A stretch of DNA of 64,000 bases from Clostridiales bacterium (GTDB taxonomy: Bacteria > Bacillota > Clostridia > Christensenellales > Borkfalkiaceae): positions 93,151 to 157,150 of the forward strand of contig JAMPAF010000002.1 of NCBI GenBank assembly GCA_023667345.1, given 5' to 3'. The first letter of the stretch is position 1. Each line of letters opens with the position of its first letter. The notes below the pieces were generated by a model, which searched no databases, was not told where the DNA came from, and saw only the letters and a program-made list of their open reading frames with translations. A program made the translations under genes and the position numbers. This document shows, one piece after another, positions 35,408-43,247 of the stretch.

Positions 35408-36241
35408 CTAAATTTCCAAAGTCAGTCCGTCGTAGGCGGCGATTACGGGATATTGCCGTTCAATCTCCGAAAGCTTTTCCCGCGAGGGCTGTGCGTTGTG
35501 CGAAAAATGCGTTATCACGCATTTTGTTGTTTTATCCGTCACTCCCGCCCTATCGAGCCGCGATTTTATCGCCAAATTATCGGCAATGCACATATGGCGC
35601 GTGCCCGATTTGGGCGGAGCGTCTAAAAATGTGCAGTCGAAAGTTATCAAGTTTGCGCGCGCACCGCATTTTGCAAGAAAGTCTATCGCTTCGTCACTGA
35701 GCGCGCCCGTGTCGCAAAGGTGCAGATATCCCTTGCCGCACTTTTCAACGTAATACAAAATCGCCTCTTCCGCCGTGCCGTGCTCGGCGGGCAAAGTTAA
35801 AACGCGGTAGCCACCGAAGTTAAACTGTTGATATGCGCCCGTTTTCTTAAACGCAATATTTGCCGCAACCTCGTCCTTCATCTCGCGGCGGGTGCACTCG
35901 GCAAACACCTTGTTCACCTCTTCGTTGCCGAAAATTGTGAGAACACCGTCCGTCGCCGCATACTTATATCCGCGCAAAATGAAATCGTGCGCGTAAAAAT
36001 GGTCCATATGCGAGTGCGTGACAAGCAAGTATTTGAGTGCGGACAAATCTACGCCGAATCTGAGCGAATGAGAATACGCTTCGGGCGGAAAATCCACGGA
36101 TAAATCTCCGTCTATTAAAACCTGCGAACGCGTGCGGAACTCGCTTTCCCCGAGCCCGCGTATTTTTTTACAAAACCGACATGAGCAGAACATTGCGGGA
36201 ACGCCCTCTGCCGCCCCTGTTCCGAGATACGTTATTTTCAT
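35408..36241 (-). CDS. MBL-fold metal-dependent hydrolase (PhnP-like)
   Basis: The 277 residues have the metallo-beta-lactamase motif THSHMDHFYAHDF, a later His in LPAEHGTAEE, Asp in HLCDTG, and a C-terminal ITHFSHNAQPS. An N-terminal Cys cluster (CSCRFCKK) resembles the structural zinc site of the phosphodiesterase PhnP. A cyclic-phosphate or RNA-fragment phosphodiesterase is a reasonable guess. No phn genes are nearby. It lies next to dtd and efp, so a housekeeping role is likely. Confidence 0.82.
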   Translation of the reverse strand: MKITYLGTGAAEGVPAMFCSCRFCKKIRGLGESEFRTRSQVLIDGDLSVDFPPEAYSHSLRFGVDLSALKYLLVTHSHMDHFYAHDFILRGYKYAATDGVLTIFGNEEVNKVFAECTRREMKDEVAANIAFKKTGAYQQFNFGGYRVLTLPAEHGTAEEAILYYVEKCGKGYLHLCDTGALSDEAIDFLAKCGARANLITFDCTFLDAPPKSGTRHMCIADNLAIKSRLDRAGVTDKTTKCVITHFSHNAQPSREKLSEIERQYPVIAAYDGLTLEI

Positions 36242-36279
36242 AAAGCAATACAGGGCGATTGCCTCGCCCTGCCTTTTTT

Positions 36280-36717
36280 CTATATTTCTAAAATTATCGA
36301 AACCGGACCGTCGTTGAACTGCGATATCTTCATATCCGCCCCAAACACGCCCTGTTTAACAGTTAAACCGTGCCCGCGAAGCTTTTCGGCGCACAGCTCG
36401 TAGAGCTCTTTTGCGCGCTCGGGCTGTTCCGCGTTCGAAAAACTGGGGCGGTTGCCGTGCGAACAGTCGCCGTACAGCGTAAACTGCGATACGAGCAAAA
36501 CCTCGCCGCCCACATCCTTTACCGACAAATTCATTTTGCCCGCGCTATCCTCGAATATGCGGAGATTGGCGATTTTGTAAGCTAAACGCTCGGACTGCCC
36601 CTCGCAATCACCCTGCTTAACGCCCAAAAACACGACCAAACCGAAGCTTATGGACGATATGAGTTTTCCGTCAACGGACAGCGACGTTTGTCCAACGCGT
36701 TGTACGACCGCTTTCAT
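36280..36717 (-). CDS. dtd: D-aminoacyl-tRNA deacylase
   Basis: Removes D-amino acids from mischarged tRNA. The 145 residues have the full set of family marks: MKAVVQRV at the N-terminus, the active-site SQFTLYGD, the NRPSF loop, and the cross-subunit Gly-Pro motif in NDGPVSI. It lies 8 bases past efp on the same strand and joins the group of translation-related genes here. Confidence 0.95.
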   Translation of the reverse strand: MKAVVQRVGQTSLSVDGKLISSISFGLVVFLGVKQGDCEGQSERLAYKIANLRIFEDSAGKMNLSVKDVGGEVLLVSQFTLYGDCSHGNRPSFSNAEQPERAKELYELCAEKLRGHGLTVKQGVFGADMKISQFNDGPVSIILEI

Positions 36718-36724
36718 TTTAAAA

Positions 36725-37300
36725 TTATTTGCCGACTCTCGACATATACTCGCCGCTGCGCGTGTCGATACGGATAATTTCGCCCTCTTCGACGAACATG
36801 GGCACCTGTACGGTTGCTCCCGTTTCGACGGTTGCGTTCTTCATTGCGTTGGTCGCGGTGTTGCCCTTAACGCCCGGTTCACACTCGGTTACTTTGAGCT
36901 CGACGAAGTTTTCGGGTTCAACCGAGAACGCCGTGCCGTGCAAGAATTTGATGGTAACGACGTCGTTTTCCTTGATATATTTGAGCGCGTCCTCTACCTG
37001 GTCGTAGTTTAACGTAATCATTTCGAAGCTGTCCGGGTCCATAAAGTAGTAGAACTCGCCGTCGGTGTAGGAATAGCTCATCTTTCTCGTTTCAACCTGC
37101 GCGGTTTCGAGCTTTGCGGTAGGGTTGAACGTGATATCGGAAAGCACCTGCCCCGTAACTACGTTTTTCAAGGTCGTTCTTACGAACGCCGCGCCCTTGC
37201 CGGGTTTTACGTGCTGGAACTCGGTTACGGTGTAAACGCCCTTGCCGTTATATTCGAAAGTCGTGCCCTTTCTGATGTCGCCTGCTAAAATGGATGCCAT
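36725..37300 (-). CDS. efp: Elongation factor P
   Basis: Helps the ribosome form bonds at polyproline stretches. The 191 residues fit the family. The N-terminal KOW-like domain carries the tip loop VKPGKGAAF, with Lys35 in the position that is modified in many bacteria. Two OB domains follow and the C-terminus reads [14 protein letters not shown]. The modifying enzyme, if any, is not in the window. It lies between pepP-like and dtd genes. Confidence 0.97.
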   Translation of the reverse strand: MASILAGDIRKGTTFEYNGKGVYTVTEFQHVKPGKGAAFVRTTLKNVVTGQVLSDITFNPTAKLETAQVETRKMSYSYTDGEFYYFMDPDSFEMITLNYDQVEDALKYIKENDVVTIKFLHGTAFSVEPENFVELKVTECEPGVKGNTATNAMKNATVETGATVQVPMFVEEGEIIRIDTRSGEYMSRVGK

Positions 37301-37339
37301 ATATATTTTCTCCTTATAATTTGCAAAATTTAAAACCGT

Positions 37340-38395
37340 TTATAAAACGATAAGTTTTTTATCGGAATCGGTTAAGCTTACGACCTTGCCGCCGCTAAGC
37401 GTAACCGTGTCCTCTATTCTTATTCCCAATTTGCCCGCGATATATATGCCGGGCTCGTCCGAAAAGACCATACCGTTTAAAAATACGCTTTCGTCCGTGG
37501 GAGTAAGATTGGGACTTTCGTGTATGTTTATGCCGAGGCCGTGCCCGAGCGAGTGCGAAAAATACTTCGATAAATCGTATTTTTTGAGATAGTCCCTTGC
37601 AATCGCGTCGCCCTGCCTGCCCGTCATTCCGGCGGTAAACTGCTCTTTTACGAGCATATGCGCGGTTAAAACTTTTTCGTAAAGCTCTTTAAATTCCCCG
37701 TGCTTTTTATCGTCGCCGAAAAGGAAGGTGCGCGTGCAGTCGGAACAATATCCGTTGACTTTACAGCCGAAATCAATTAGTATTGCGTCGCCGAACTTCA
37801 ATTTAGCGCTGCCCGTTTCGTGGTGAGGCACGCTGCCGTTTGCGCCGAACGCGCAGATAGTTTCGAAGCTCGTGCCGCTCGCGCCGTGACGACGCATTAA
37901 ATATTCCAAAAGCGCCGCGACGTCGTTTTCGCTCATACCCTCTTTTATCTGGGGCAAAAGCTCGATAAACGCTTCGTCCGTCGCCTTGCACGCAATCGCG
38001 ATATCTGCGATTTCCTCTTCGGTTTTTACCGCCATCACCGACTTAAACGCCGCCGCGCTGTCCAAAAGCCTATAGCCCGCGGAAACGAACGAGTTGTAGT
38101 CGTTTGCCGTAATTCTGTCGAAAGGCACGGCTAAGCTTTTATACCCTTTCAAAAGGTCGCAAAGCTTCGTGCCGCGCGGATATTCAGCAACGGTAATTCC
38201 ACTGTTTTTAAGCGATTTTTGCGCCGCCTCTAAATATCTGCTGTCGGTATAAAATGTTGCGCCGCTCCCGTCGGCAACCACGACGCCGAACGAACTTTGA
38301 AAACCCGTAAGATAAAATCTTAAATCGTCCTGCACGGTTACGAGAGCTTCCGCCCCCGCCGCTTTAAAGACGGTATTTATAGCATTATTTACCAT
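37340..38395 (-). CDS. M24 family aminopeptidase (Xaa-Pro type)
   Basis: Cleaves N-terminal residues, probably before proline. The 351 residues comprise a creatinase-type N-terminal domain (1-115) and a pita-bread domain. The five metal ligands are present: Asp in LIDFGCKVNG, Asp in CSDCTRTF, His in SLGHGLGINIHE, Glu in DEPGIY and Glu in RIEDTV. It lies just before efp, a neighbour pair found in many Firmicutes. It could be called PepP or PepQ; sequence alone does not separate these. Confidence 0.9.
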   Translation of the reverse strand: MVNNAINTVFKAAGAEALVTVQDDLRFYLTGFQSSFGVVVADGSGATFYTDSRYLEAAQKSLKNSGITVAEYPRGTKLCDLLKGYKSLAVPFDRITANDYNSFVSAGYRLLDSAAAFKSVMAVKTEEEIADIAIACKATDEAFIELLPQIKEGMSENDVAALLEYLMRRHGASGTSFETICAFGANGSVPHHETGSAKLKFGDAILIDFGCKVNGYCSDCTRTFLFGDDKKHGEFKELYEKVLTAHMLVKEQFTAGMTGRQGDAIARDYLKKYDLSKYFSHSLGHGLGINIHESPNLTPTDESVFLNGMVFSDEPGIYIAGKLGIRIEDTVTLSGGKVVSLTDSDKKLIVL

Positions 38396-38410
38396 ATTAT
38401 TTTACCAAAA

Positions 38411-39268
38411 TTATTTTTGCGTGTCAATACTATTGTATATTTCTTTCATTTTTGCGGCGTCCTCTGCCTGCGTGCCGTCCGATTCGCAGACGATGTACGG
38501 CTCTAATTTAAGTTGCCGCAGAGCGACCGCCAAAGGCGCAAATTCCGGTCCGAATACATTGTCGGCAAACGTTAAATGCTTCACCTCGCCCTTCGCGCTG
38601 TACATAATCTTCGAAAAGTGTACGTGAAAGTGCTTGACCCTTTCGTAACCGAGCTCGTCAATCATAAATTCAAGGCGCAGTTTATAGTCAGCCACGGTCT
38701 GCAAACTGCCCTGTTCGCGGGCGTTTAAGTGCCCGAAATCGACTGCGGGCAGATAAATTTTATCTATTTTGCAGAATTCAACGACCTCTTCAAGGGTGCC
38801 TATCTGGGCGAGCTTGCCCATCGTTTCGGGGCAAAAATACAAATCTTCGTAGCCGTTCAAATAAATATAGTCGCGCAGAATTTTCAGCCTTTCGCACGTG
38901 AGCGCGACCGCCTGCTCCCTTGTAGCCTTGCCTTGCGCCGCGGGGTGAAAGACCAGCCGTTTGCCGCCGAAAAGCTTTAAGAATTTCGCGCTGTCCAAAA
39001 CGTAGTTGTACGATTTCTGCGCCGCCTCGTCGGACGGATTGGCAAAATTGATAAAGTAGGGCGCGTGAACGCTTATTTCCTTGCCGCTTGCGGCAAAAGC
39101 CTCGCCTATTTCAACCGCCTTGCCCTCGGAGACGGTAACCCCGCGCCCGAAGGAATATTCGAAACAATCGAGATTGAATTTGTCGAGGTATTGCGGCGCC
39201 TGCACGGTGTGTTTGTAGCCCATCGCATAAAAACTCTGGCTGTTTCCGCTCGGTCCGAATTTAATCAA
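38411..39268 (-). CDS. Endonuclease IV-like TIM-barrel protein
   Basis: Similar to deoxyribonuclease IV (Nfo), which nicks DNA at abasic sites with a trinuclear zinc site. The 285 residues keep many ligand positions: VHAPY, FHPAA, PETMG, DFGH, FHVHFSK, and ESDGTQAED near the end. The family usually has H-x-H and D-x-H pairs, which are mostly kept. It starts with TTG overlapping the ribF stop by 4 bases (TTGA), with AGAGG just upstream. It may be a true Nfo or a related sugar isomerase; the ESDGTQAED end favours Nfo-like function. Confidence 0.8.
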   Translation of the reverse strand: MIKFGPSGNSQSFYAMGYKHTVQAPQYLDKFNLDCFEYSFGRGVTVSEGKAVEIGEAFAASGKEISVHAPYFINFANPSDEAAQKSYNYVLDSAKFLKLFGGKRLVFHPAAQGKATREQAVALTCERLKILRDYIYLNGYEDLYFCPETMGKLAQIGTLEEVVEFCKIDKIYLPAVDFGHLNAREQGSLQTVADYKLRLEFMIDELGYERVKHFHVHFSKIMYSAKGEVKHLTFADNVFGPEFAPLAVALRQLKLEPYIVCESDGTQAEDAAKMKEIYNSIDTQK

Positions 39269-41070
39269 TTTTCCTCTCCGTTGTCAGTATCTTCACCGTC
39301 GGCTTCGGTCGTGTCGTCGGTTTCTGTCGTCACGTCCGCCTCGACTATTTCATCCGCTTCTGTCGTTTCCGCTGTTTCGGTTACCTCCGCCGTTTCTTCG
39401 CCCTCAGTGTACTGCATTTCTTCCGCAACCGCGGGTTCCTCTTCGACAACCTCGTCAACAGTTTCGGCGGGTTCTTCTTCGACAACCTCGTCGACGACAG
39501 CATATTCCTCTTCGGCAACCTCCTCGGTTGCGGCGGGTTCTTCGATTATTTCCTCGTCAACCGCTTCAACCGTTTCTTCAACAGTTGTTTCCGTCGGTTC
39601 TTCGATAACCTCTTCAATCACATCATCAATGGTTTCAACAGGTTCTTCCTCAACCTCTTCCGCGGGCTGCTCGGGCTCGGGTTCGGGCTCTTCATAAGAT
39701 ATTTCTTCGACCTCGGGCTCTATAACCTCGTCCAGACCGTCGTCGAAATCTTCGGTAACTTCCCCAGCAATATCTTCGCTAATCTCTTCAACTGCCGTTT
39801 CGGTATCGTTTTCTTCCGTTACTGTCGGCTCGGTTTCTTCGGCAATCTCTTCTTCGGGTTGCTCTTCGATGACCTCTTCGGGCTCAACGACGACCTCGTC
39901 CGCAACCGTTTCAGCTTCTTCCGCCGTCTCTTCGGGCTGTTCTTCAACAATCGTTTCAACGACCTCTTCCGCCGGTTCCTCTACCGACTCTTCCGCGGGC
40001 TCCTCGGCGGCGGGTTCTTCAACTACCGTCTCCGCAATCTCTTCCGCGGGTTGACTTTCAACCTCGACCGCTTCTGTTACTGTATCTTCAACCGCTTCTG
40101 TAACGGTTTCTTCAACGGGTTCGGTTACAGTTTCCGCTACCGCTTCGGTAACCGGTTCTTCCTCGGTGGCGGCAAGCTCGTCGGAAACGGTGAGTAAATC
40201 GTTTTGCAACTGCCCTGAAAGCTCCTCCGCCGACGCGAACTCCTCGATATCGCGGATATAGTCGACAAATCTAACCGTTAAAATCTGCCCGTACAAATCG
40301 CCGCTGTAACCTTCGAGATAGACTTCCAAAGCTACACGCTCGTCCGCGAACGTGGGGCAGGTGCCGAAATTGGCGATGCCCTGATAGTCGGTTTCGCCGA
40401 CCGTACACTTAACGCTGTACACGCCGTGTTTTATCGGGTGCTTCCACTCGGGATAAACTATGTTCACGGTAGGAAAGCCGACGACTGTCGTTCCTCTGCC
40501 CTCGCCCTTAACCACTTCGCCGCTGACCGAAAATTCGCCGCCCAACAGCTCGTTCGCCTTTTTTATATTACCCCCGTCGAGGCAGGATTTTATGAGCGTC
40601 GTGCTTATCTTTTCGCCGTTTAAGTCGATATCCTTGACGGACATATACCACACGCCGTTTTCCTCGTCCTCGGCGTAGTTTTTAAGCGTGGACGATTTGC
40701 CCTTCGCCTGTGCGCCGAAACGGAAATCTTTGCCGCTCATATACGCCTTTACGTTGATTTTATCTTCAAGCTCGTGAAGAAAATCGAGCGGCGCAATCGC
40801 CTTGAATTCATCGTTGAAATCGACGGCAACGACAAATTTTACGTTATACTGTTCCAAAAACGCGCATCTTTCCTCAAAGGAATATACAAGTTTGCCGCTT
40901 TTGCCCTCTTTAAACATCATAACGCCCAAATCGAGCCCGTTGATTTTAGCCTGCAATTTGGCTTTTTTCAACAGCTCTCTGTGACCTGCATGAATCGCGT
41001 CGAAACAACCCAGCACAATGAGCGCGGGGAATTCGTATCCGTCTTTGCCGTATTCGATTATATTCAACAT
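39265..41070 (-). CDS. ribF: RibF (riboflavin kinase/FAD synthetase) with acidic tail
   Basis: Makes FMN and FAD. The first part (about 1-290) is a complete RibF: the nucleotidyl-transfer motif LGCFDAIHAGH near residue 20, the SGKDFRFG segment, and the kinase motif GRGTTVVGFPTVNI near 192. The remaining 300 residues are low-complexity: Glu, Val, Ala, Thr, Pro and Asp, in runs such as EEVIEEP and EEPAE. After Arg273 there is no Lys, Arg or His to the end (about 328 residues). Usual RibF ends near 310. The frame is open throughout and its stop overlaps the next gene, so it is not a frameshift artefact. ATG 41070 overlaps the truB stop. The tail's role is unknown. Confidence 0.93.
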   Translation of the reverse strand: MLNIIEYGKDGYEFPALIVLGCFDAIHAGHRELLKKAKLQAKINGLDLGVMMFKEGKSGKLVYSFEERCAFLEQYNVKFVVAVDFNDEFKAIAPLDFLHELEDKINVKAYMSGKDFRFGAQAKGKSSTLKNYAEDEENGVWYMSVKDIDLNGEKISTTLIKSCLDGGNIKKANELLGGEFSVSGEVVKGEGRGTTVVGFPTVNIVYPEWKHPIKHGVYSVKCTVGETDYQGIANFGTCPTFADERVALEVYLEGYSGDLYGQILTVRFVDYIRDIEEFASAEELSGQLQNDLLTVSDELAATEEEPVTEAVAETVTEPVEETVTEAVEDTVTEAVEVESQPAEEIAETVVEEPAAEEPAEESVEEPAEEVVETIVEEQPEETAEEAETVADEVVVEPEEVIEEQPEEEIAEETEPTVTEENDTETAVEEISEDIAGEVTEDFDDGLDEVIEPEVEEISYEEPEPEPEQPAEEVEEEPVETIDDVIEEVIEEPTETTVEETVEAVDEEIIEEPAATEEVAEEEYAVVDEVVEEEPAETVDEVVEEEPAVAEEMQYTEGEETAEVTETAETTEADEIVEADVTTETDDTTEADGEDTDNGEEN

Positions 41071-41912
41071 AATTTTGTCCTCACCTTTAAGACGCCGCCG
41101 CAAACGGTGGCAATTCCGTAAAAGTTACAATCTTCGTTATATAATTTGTAGTCGCCGTCGCCGTAATCGCACGGCAAGGGCACACCGTTAAACACCTTTT
41201 TTGCGTCCCGACCGCTGACGTATACGCTTTCGTATGGCAGTACACTGTCGCACGGGATAATATAGTCTTGCACGTTGTCGGCGGTAAGAGCCGCCGTTGA
41301 AACGCTGTTTTCGATTGTAAAAATGCCGCTCTTCGTCCGCGTGAGCGCGCTCATTGCGGCGTACGTTCCAAGACTTTTTGCCATATCGCGGGCAATCGAG
41401 CGGATATACGTTCCGCCGCCGCACTCTATCTCAAACACAAACTCGTTGCCGTTTTGCTCTCTTAAAAGCTTTATGCTTTCAATCAGTACCTTTTTCGGCG
41501 GCAACTCGAACTGCACGCCGCTGCGCGCCAACTCGTAACCGCGCTTGCCGTTTACGTTCTTTGCGCTGTATATCGGCGGCACCTGCAAAACCTCGCCCGA
41601 AAGATTGGGGATAACCGCAAGTATTTCCTCCGCCGAAGGCACTCTGCCACCGCCGTTTATTACGGTGCCCGTGGTATCGAGAGTGTCGAACTCCTCGCCG
41701 AAACGAAAGGTTGCAACGTAAGTCTTTTTCTTTTTTAAAAAGTAGTCGAACAGCCTTGCCGCGTTGCCTATCGCCACGGGCAGAACGCCGTCCGCCATCG
41801 GGTCGAGCGTGCCCATATGCCCGCAGGGCGTATGCGTGAGCCTTTTTATTACCGCAACCTCTTTGGCGGAGCTTGCGCCCGCCGCCTTGTTTACGTTTAT
41901 AAAGCCGGTCAT
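41064..41912 (-). CDS. truB: tRNA pseudouridine-55 synthase
   Basis: Makes pseudouridine 55 in the T arm of tRNAs. The 282 residues carry the catalytic Asp in GHMGTLDPMADGVLP (about residue 39), the KTYVATFRFG strand, and the RSIARDM segment with the conserved Arg. The end is slightly long. It overlaps nrnA by 4 bases (ATGA) and ribF by 7, within the infB operon order common in Firmicutes. Confidence 0.96.
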   Translation of the reverse strand: MTGFINVNKAAGASSAKEVAVIKRLTHTPCGHMGTLDPMADGVLPVAIGNAARLFDYFLKKKKTYVATFRFGEEFDTLDTTGTVINGGGRVPSAEEILAVIPNLSGEVLQVPPIYSAKNVNGKRGYELARSGVQFELPPKKVLIESIKLLREQNGNEFVFEIECGGGTYIRSIARDMAKSLGTYAAMSALTRTKSGIFTIENSVSTAALTADNVQDYIIPCDSVLPYESVYVSGRDAKKVFNGVPLPCDYGDGDYKLYNEDCNFYGIATVCGGVLKVRTKLC

Positions 41913-42877
41913 AACTGCAAATACACGGCGCGGGAAAGCCTTTCGATAACCTCTTCGTACTCGCCGTTCAGCATACAGCCGCTTGCAAGCACGTGCCCGC
42001 CGCCGCCGAATTTTTCGGCTACCGCGTTTACGTTTACGCTGCGGCTTCTCAGCGACGCTTTGTACTGGTTTTTCTTAACTTCCATAAGCGCGACCGAAAC
42101 CTCTACGCCGTCTATTGAGAGCGCAAAGTCTACAAAGCCCTCGGTGTGGCTCTTGTCCGTGCCCGTATCCGCAAAATCTTTCTGCGTTACGGTTATAAAG
42201 GCGAGACGACCGTCGAGCTCAAAGCGCAAGCCGCTCAACACCTTTACATATAAAAGGGCGCGCGCCTTCGTCTGGCGGGTGAACATTTCGTAGCCAATAT
42301 TGCAGATATCCGCCCCGCACTCTTTAAGCTTAGCCGCAACCGAAAAGGTTTTCGCGCTTACGTCGCGGTGAGAAAAATTGCCGCTGTCGGTAAGCAGTCC
42401 GAGAGCCAAAAGGTCGGCTATTTCCTTTGTGATTTCAAAGCCCGCCGCCTCGAGAATTTCGGGCAGAATTTCGCACGTTGCCGTGCTGTCGGGCACAACG
42501 TAGTTGCATTTTGCAAAACGCGGGTTGGATACGTGGTGGTCGATATTTAAAGTTTTGCCCTTAAACGCCGTGAACTGCGCCGAAAAGTTGCCTATGCGCG
42601 TAACGTCTGCGCTGTCGACCACGATAAAGAGGTCGAGTTCCTTTAAATTCACGGGCAAGCTTTGATACGTGCGCCCCATTGCGGGGAACAGACAGAGCCT
42701 TTCGGGGGGCTGTTCTTCGCACAGCATAAATGCCTTCTTGCCCGCGTTTGTAAGCGCGGCGGAAAGCGCGAGCCCGCTGCCCAACGCGTCGCCGTCGGGG
42801 CGTACGTGACAGCAAATCGCCGCCGTTTTGCAGTTTTTAAGTAATGCGGCAACTTCCGCAAGGCTGTTATTCGTCAT
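41909..42877 (-). CDS. nrnA: DHH-family bifunctional oligoribonuclease/PAP phosphatase
   Basis: Degrades short RNA fragments and dephosphorylates pAp. The 322 residues show the DHH domain with HVRPDGDALGSG, VVDSADVTRIG and NIDHHVSN (the DHH itself), and a DHHA1 domain with the C-terminal GGGGHVLASG. The place between rbfA and truB is the usual one in Firmicutes. It overlaps both neighbours. Confidence 0.93.
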   Translation of the reverse strand: MTNNSLAEVAALLKNCKTAAICCHVRPDGDALGSGLALSAALTNAGKKAFMLCEEQPPERLCLFPAMGRTYQSLPVNLKELDLFIVVDSADVTRIGNFSAQFTAFKGKTLNIDHHVSNPRFAKCNYVVPDSTATCEILPEILEAAGFEITKEIADLLALGLLTDSGNFSHRDVSAKTFSVAAKLKECGADICNIGYEMFTRQTKARALLYVKVLSGLRFELDGRLAFITVTQKDFADTGTDKSHTEGFVDFALSIDGVEVSVALMEVKKNQYKASLRSRSVNVNAVAEKFGGGGHVLASGCMLNGEYEEVIERLSRAVYLQL

Positions 42878-43238
42878 TGCCGCCCCCGTCCTCTATCTTC
42901 TTTAAAAGTCTGTCGATTTTGTTGCCGTACTCCATACTGTCGTCGAGAATAAATTTAAGTTCGGGAACCGTCCTTATTCTTAAAACCTTCGAAAGTTCGT
43001 GCCGTATATGCCCAGCGTTCTCCGAAATGATTGCAAAGCTTTCGCGCCTTCTTTCGGCGTCGGTGTCGTAAATGCTGATATACACCTTGCAGTTCTTCAA
43101 ATCGGGCGCAACATCGGCGTTTATTACGCTTATAATCGCGCTGAGTTGCGGGTATTTGTTTTTTAAATCAGTCGCTATAACGTTGTAAATCTCTTCACGG
43201 AACTGGCTGGACAGCCGCTCCCCTCTCAAACCTTTCAT
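42867..43238 (-). CDS. rbfA: Ribosome-binding factor A
   Basis: Helps 30S maturation by binding the 5' helix of 16S rRNA. The 123 residues have the KH-type fold pattern: REEIYNVIATDLKNK at the N-terminus, then VINADVAPDLKNCKVYISI and RTVPELKFILDDS. AGAGG lies 6 bases before the ATG. It overlaps nrnA by 11 bases. Confidence 0.94.
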   Translation of the reverse strand: MKGLRGERLSSQFREEIYNVIATDLKNKYPQLSAIISVINADVAPDLKNCKVYISIYDTDAERRRESFAIISENAGHIRHELSKVLRIRTVPELKFILDDSMEYGNKIDRLLKKIEDGGGNDE

Positions 43239-43247
43239 TTAACCTCT

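Noticed and set aside
39265-40160. Frameshift or missed separate gene in the acidic RibF tail
   Set aside because: The frame is open without stops, has no internal ribosome site, and ends with a tight overlap to the next gene.
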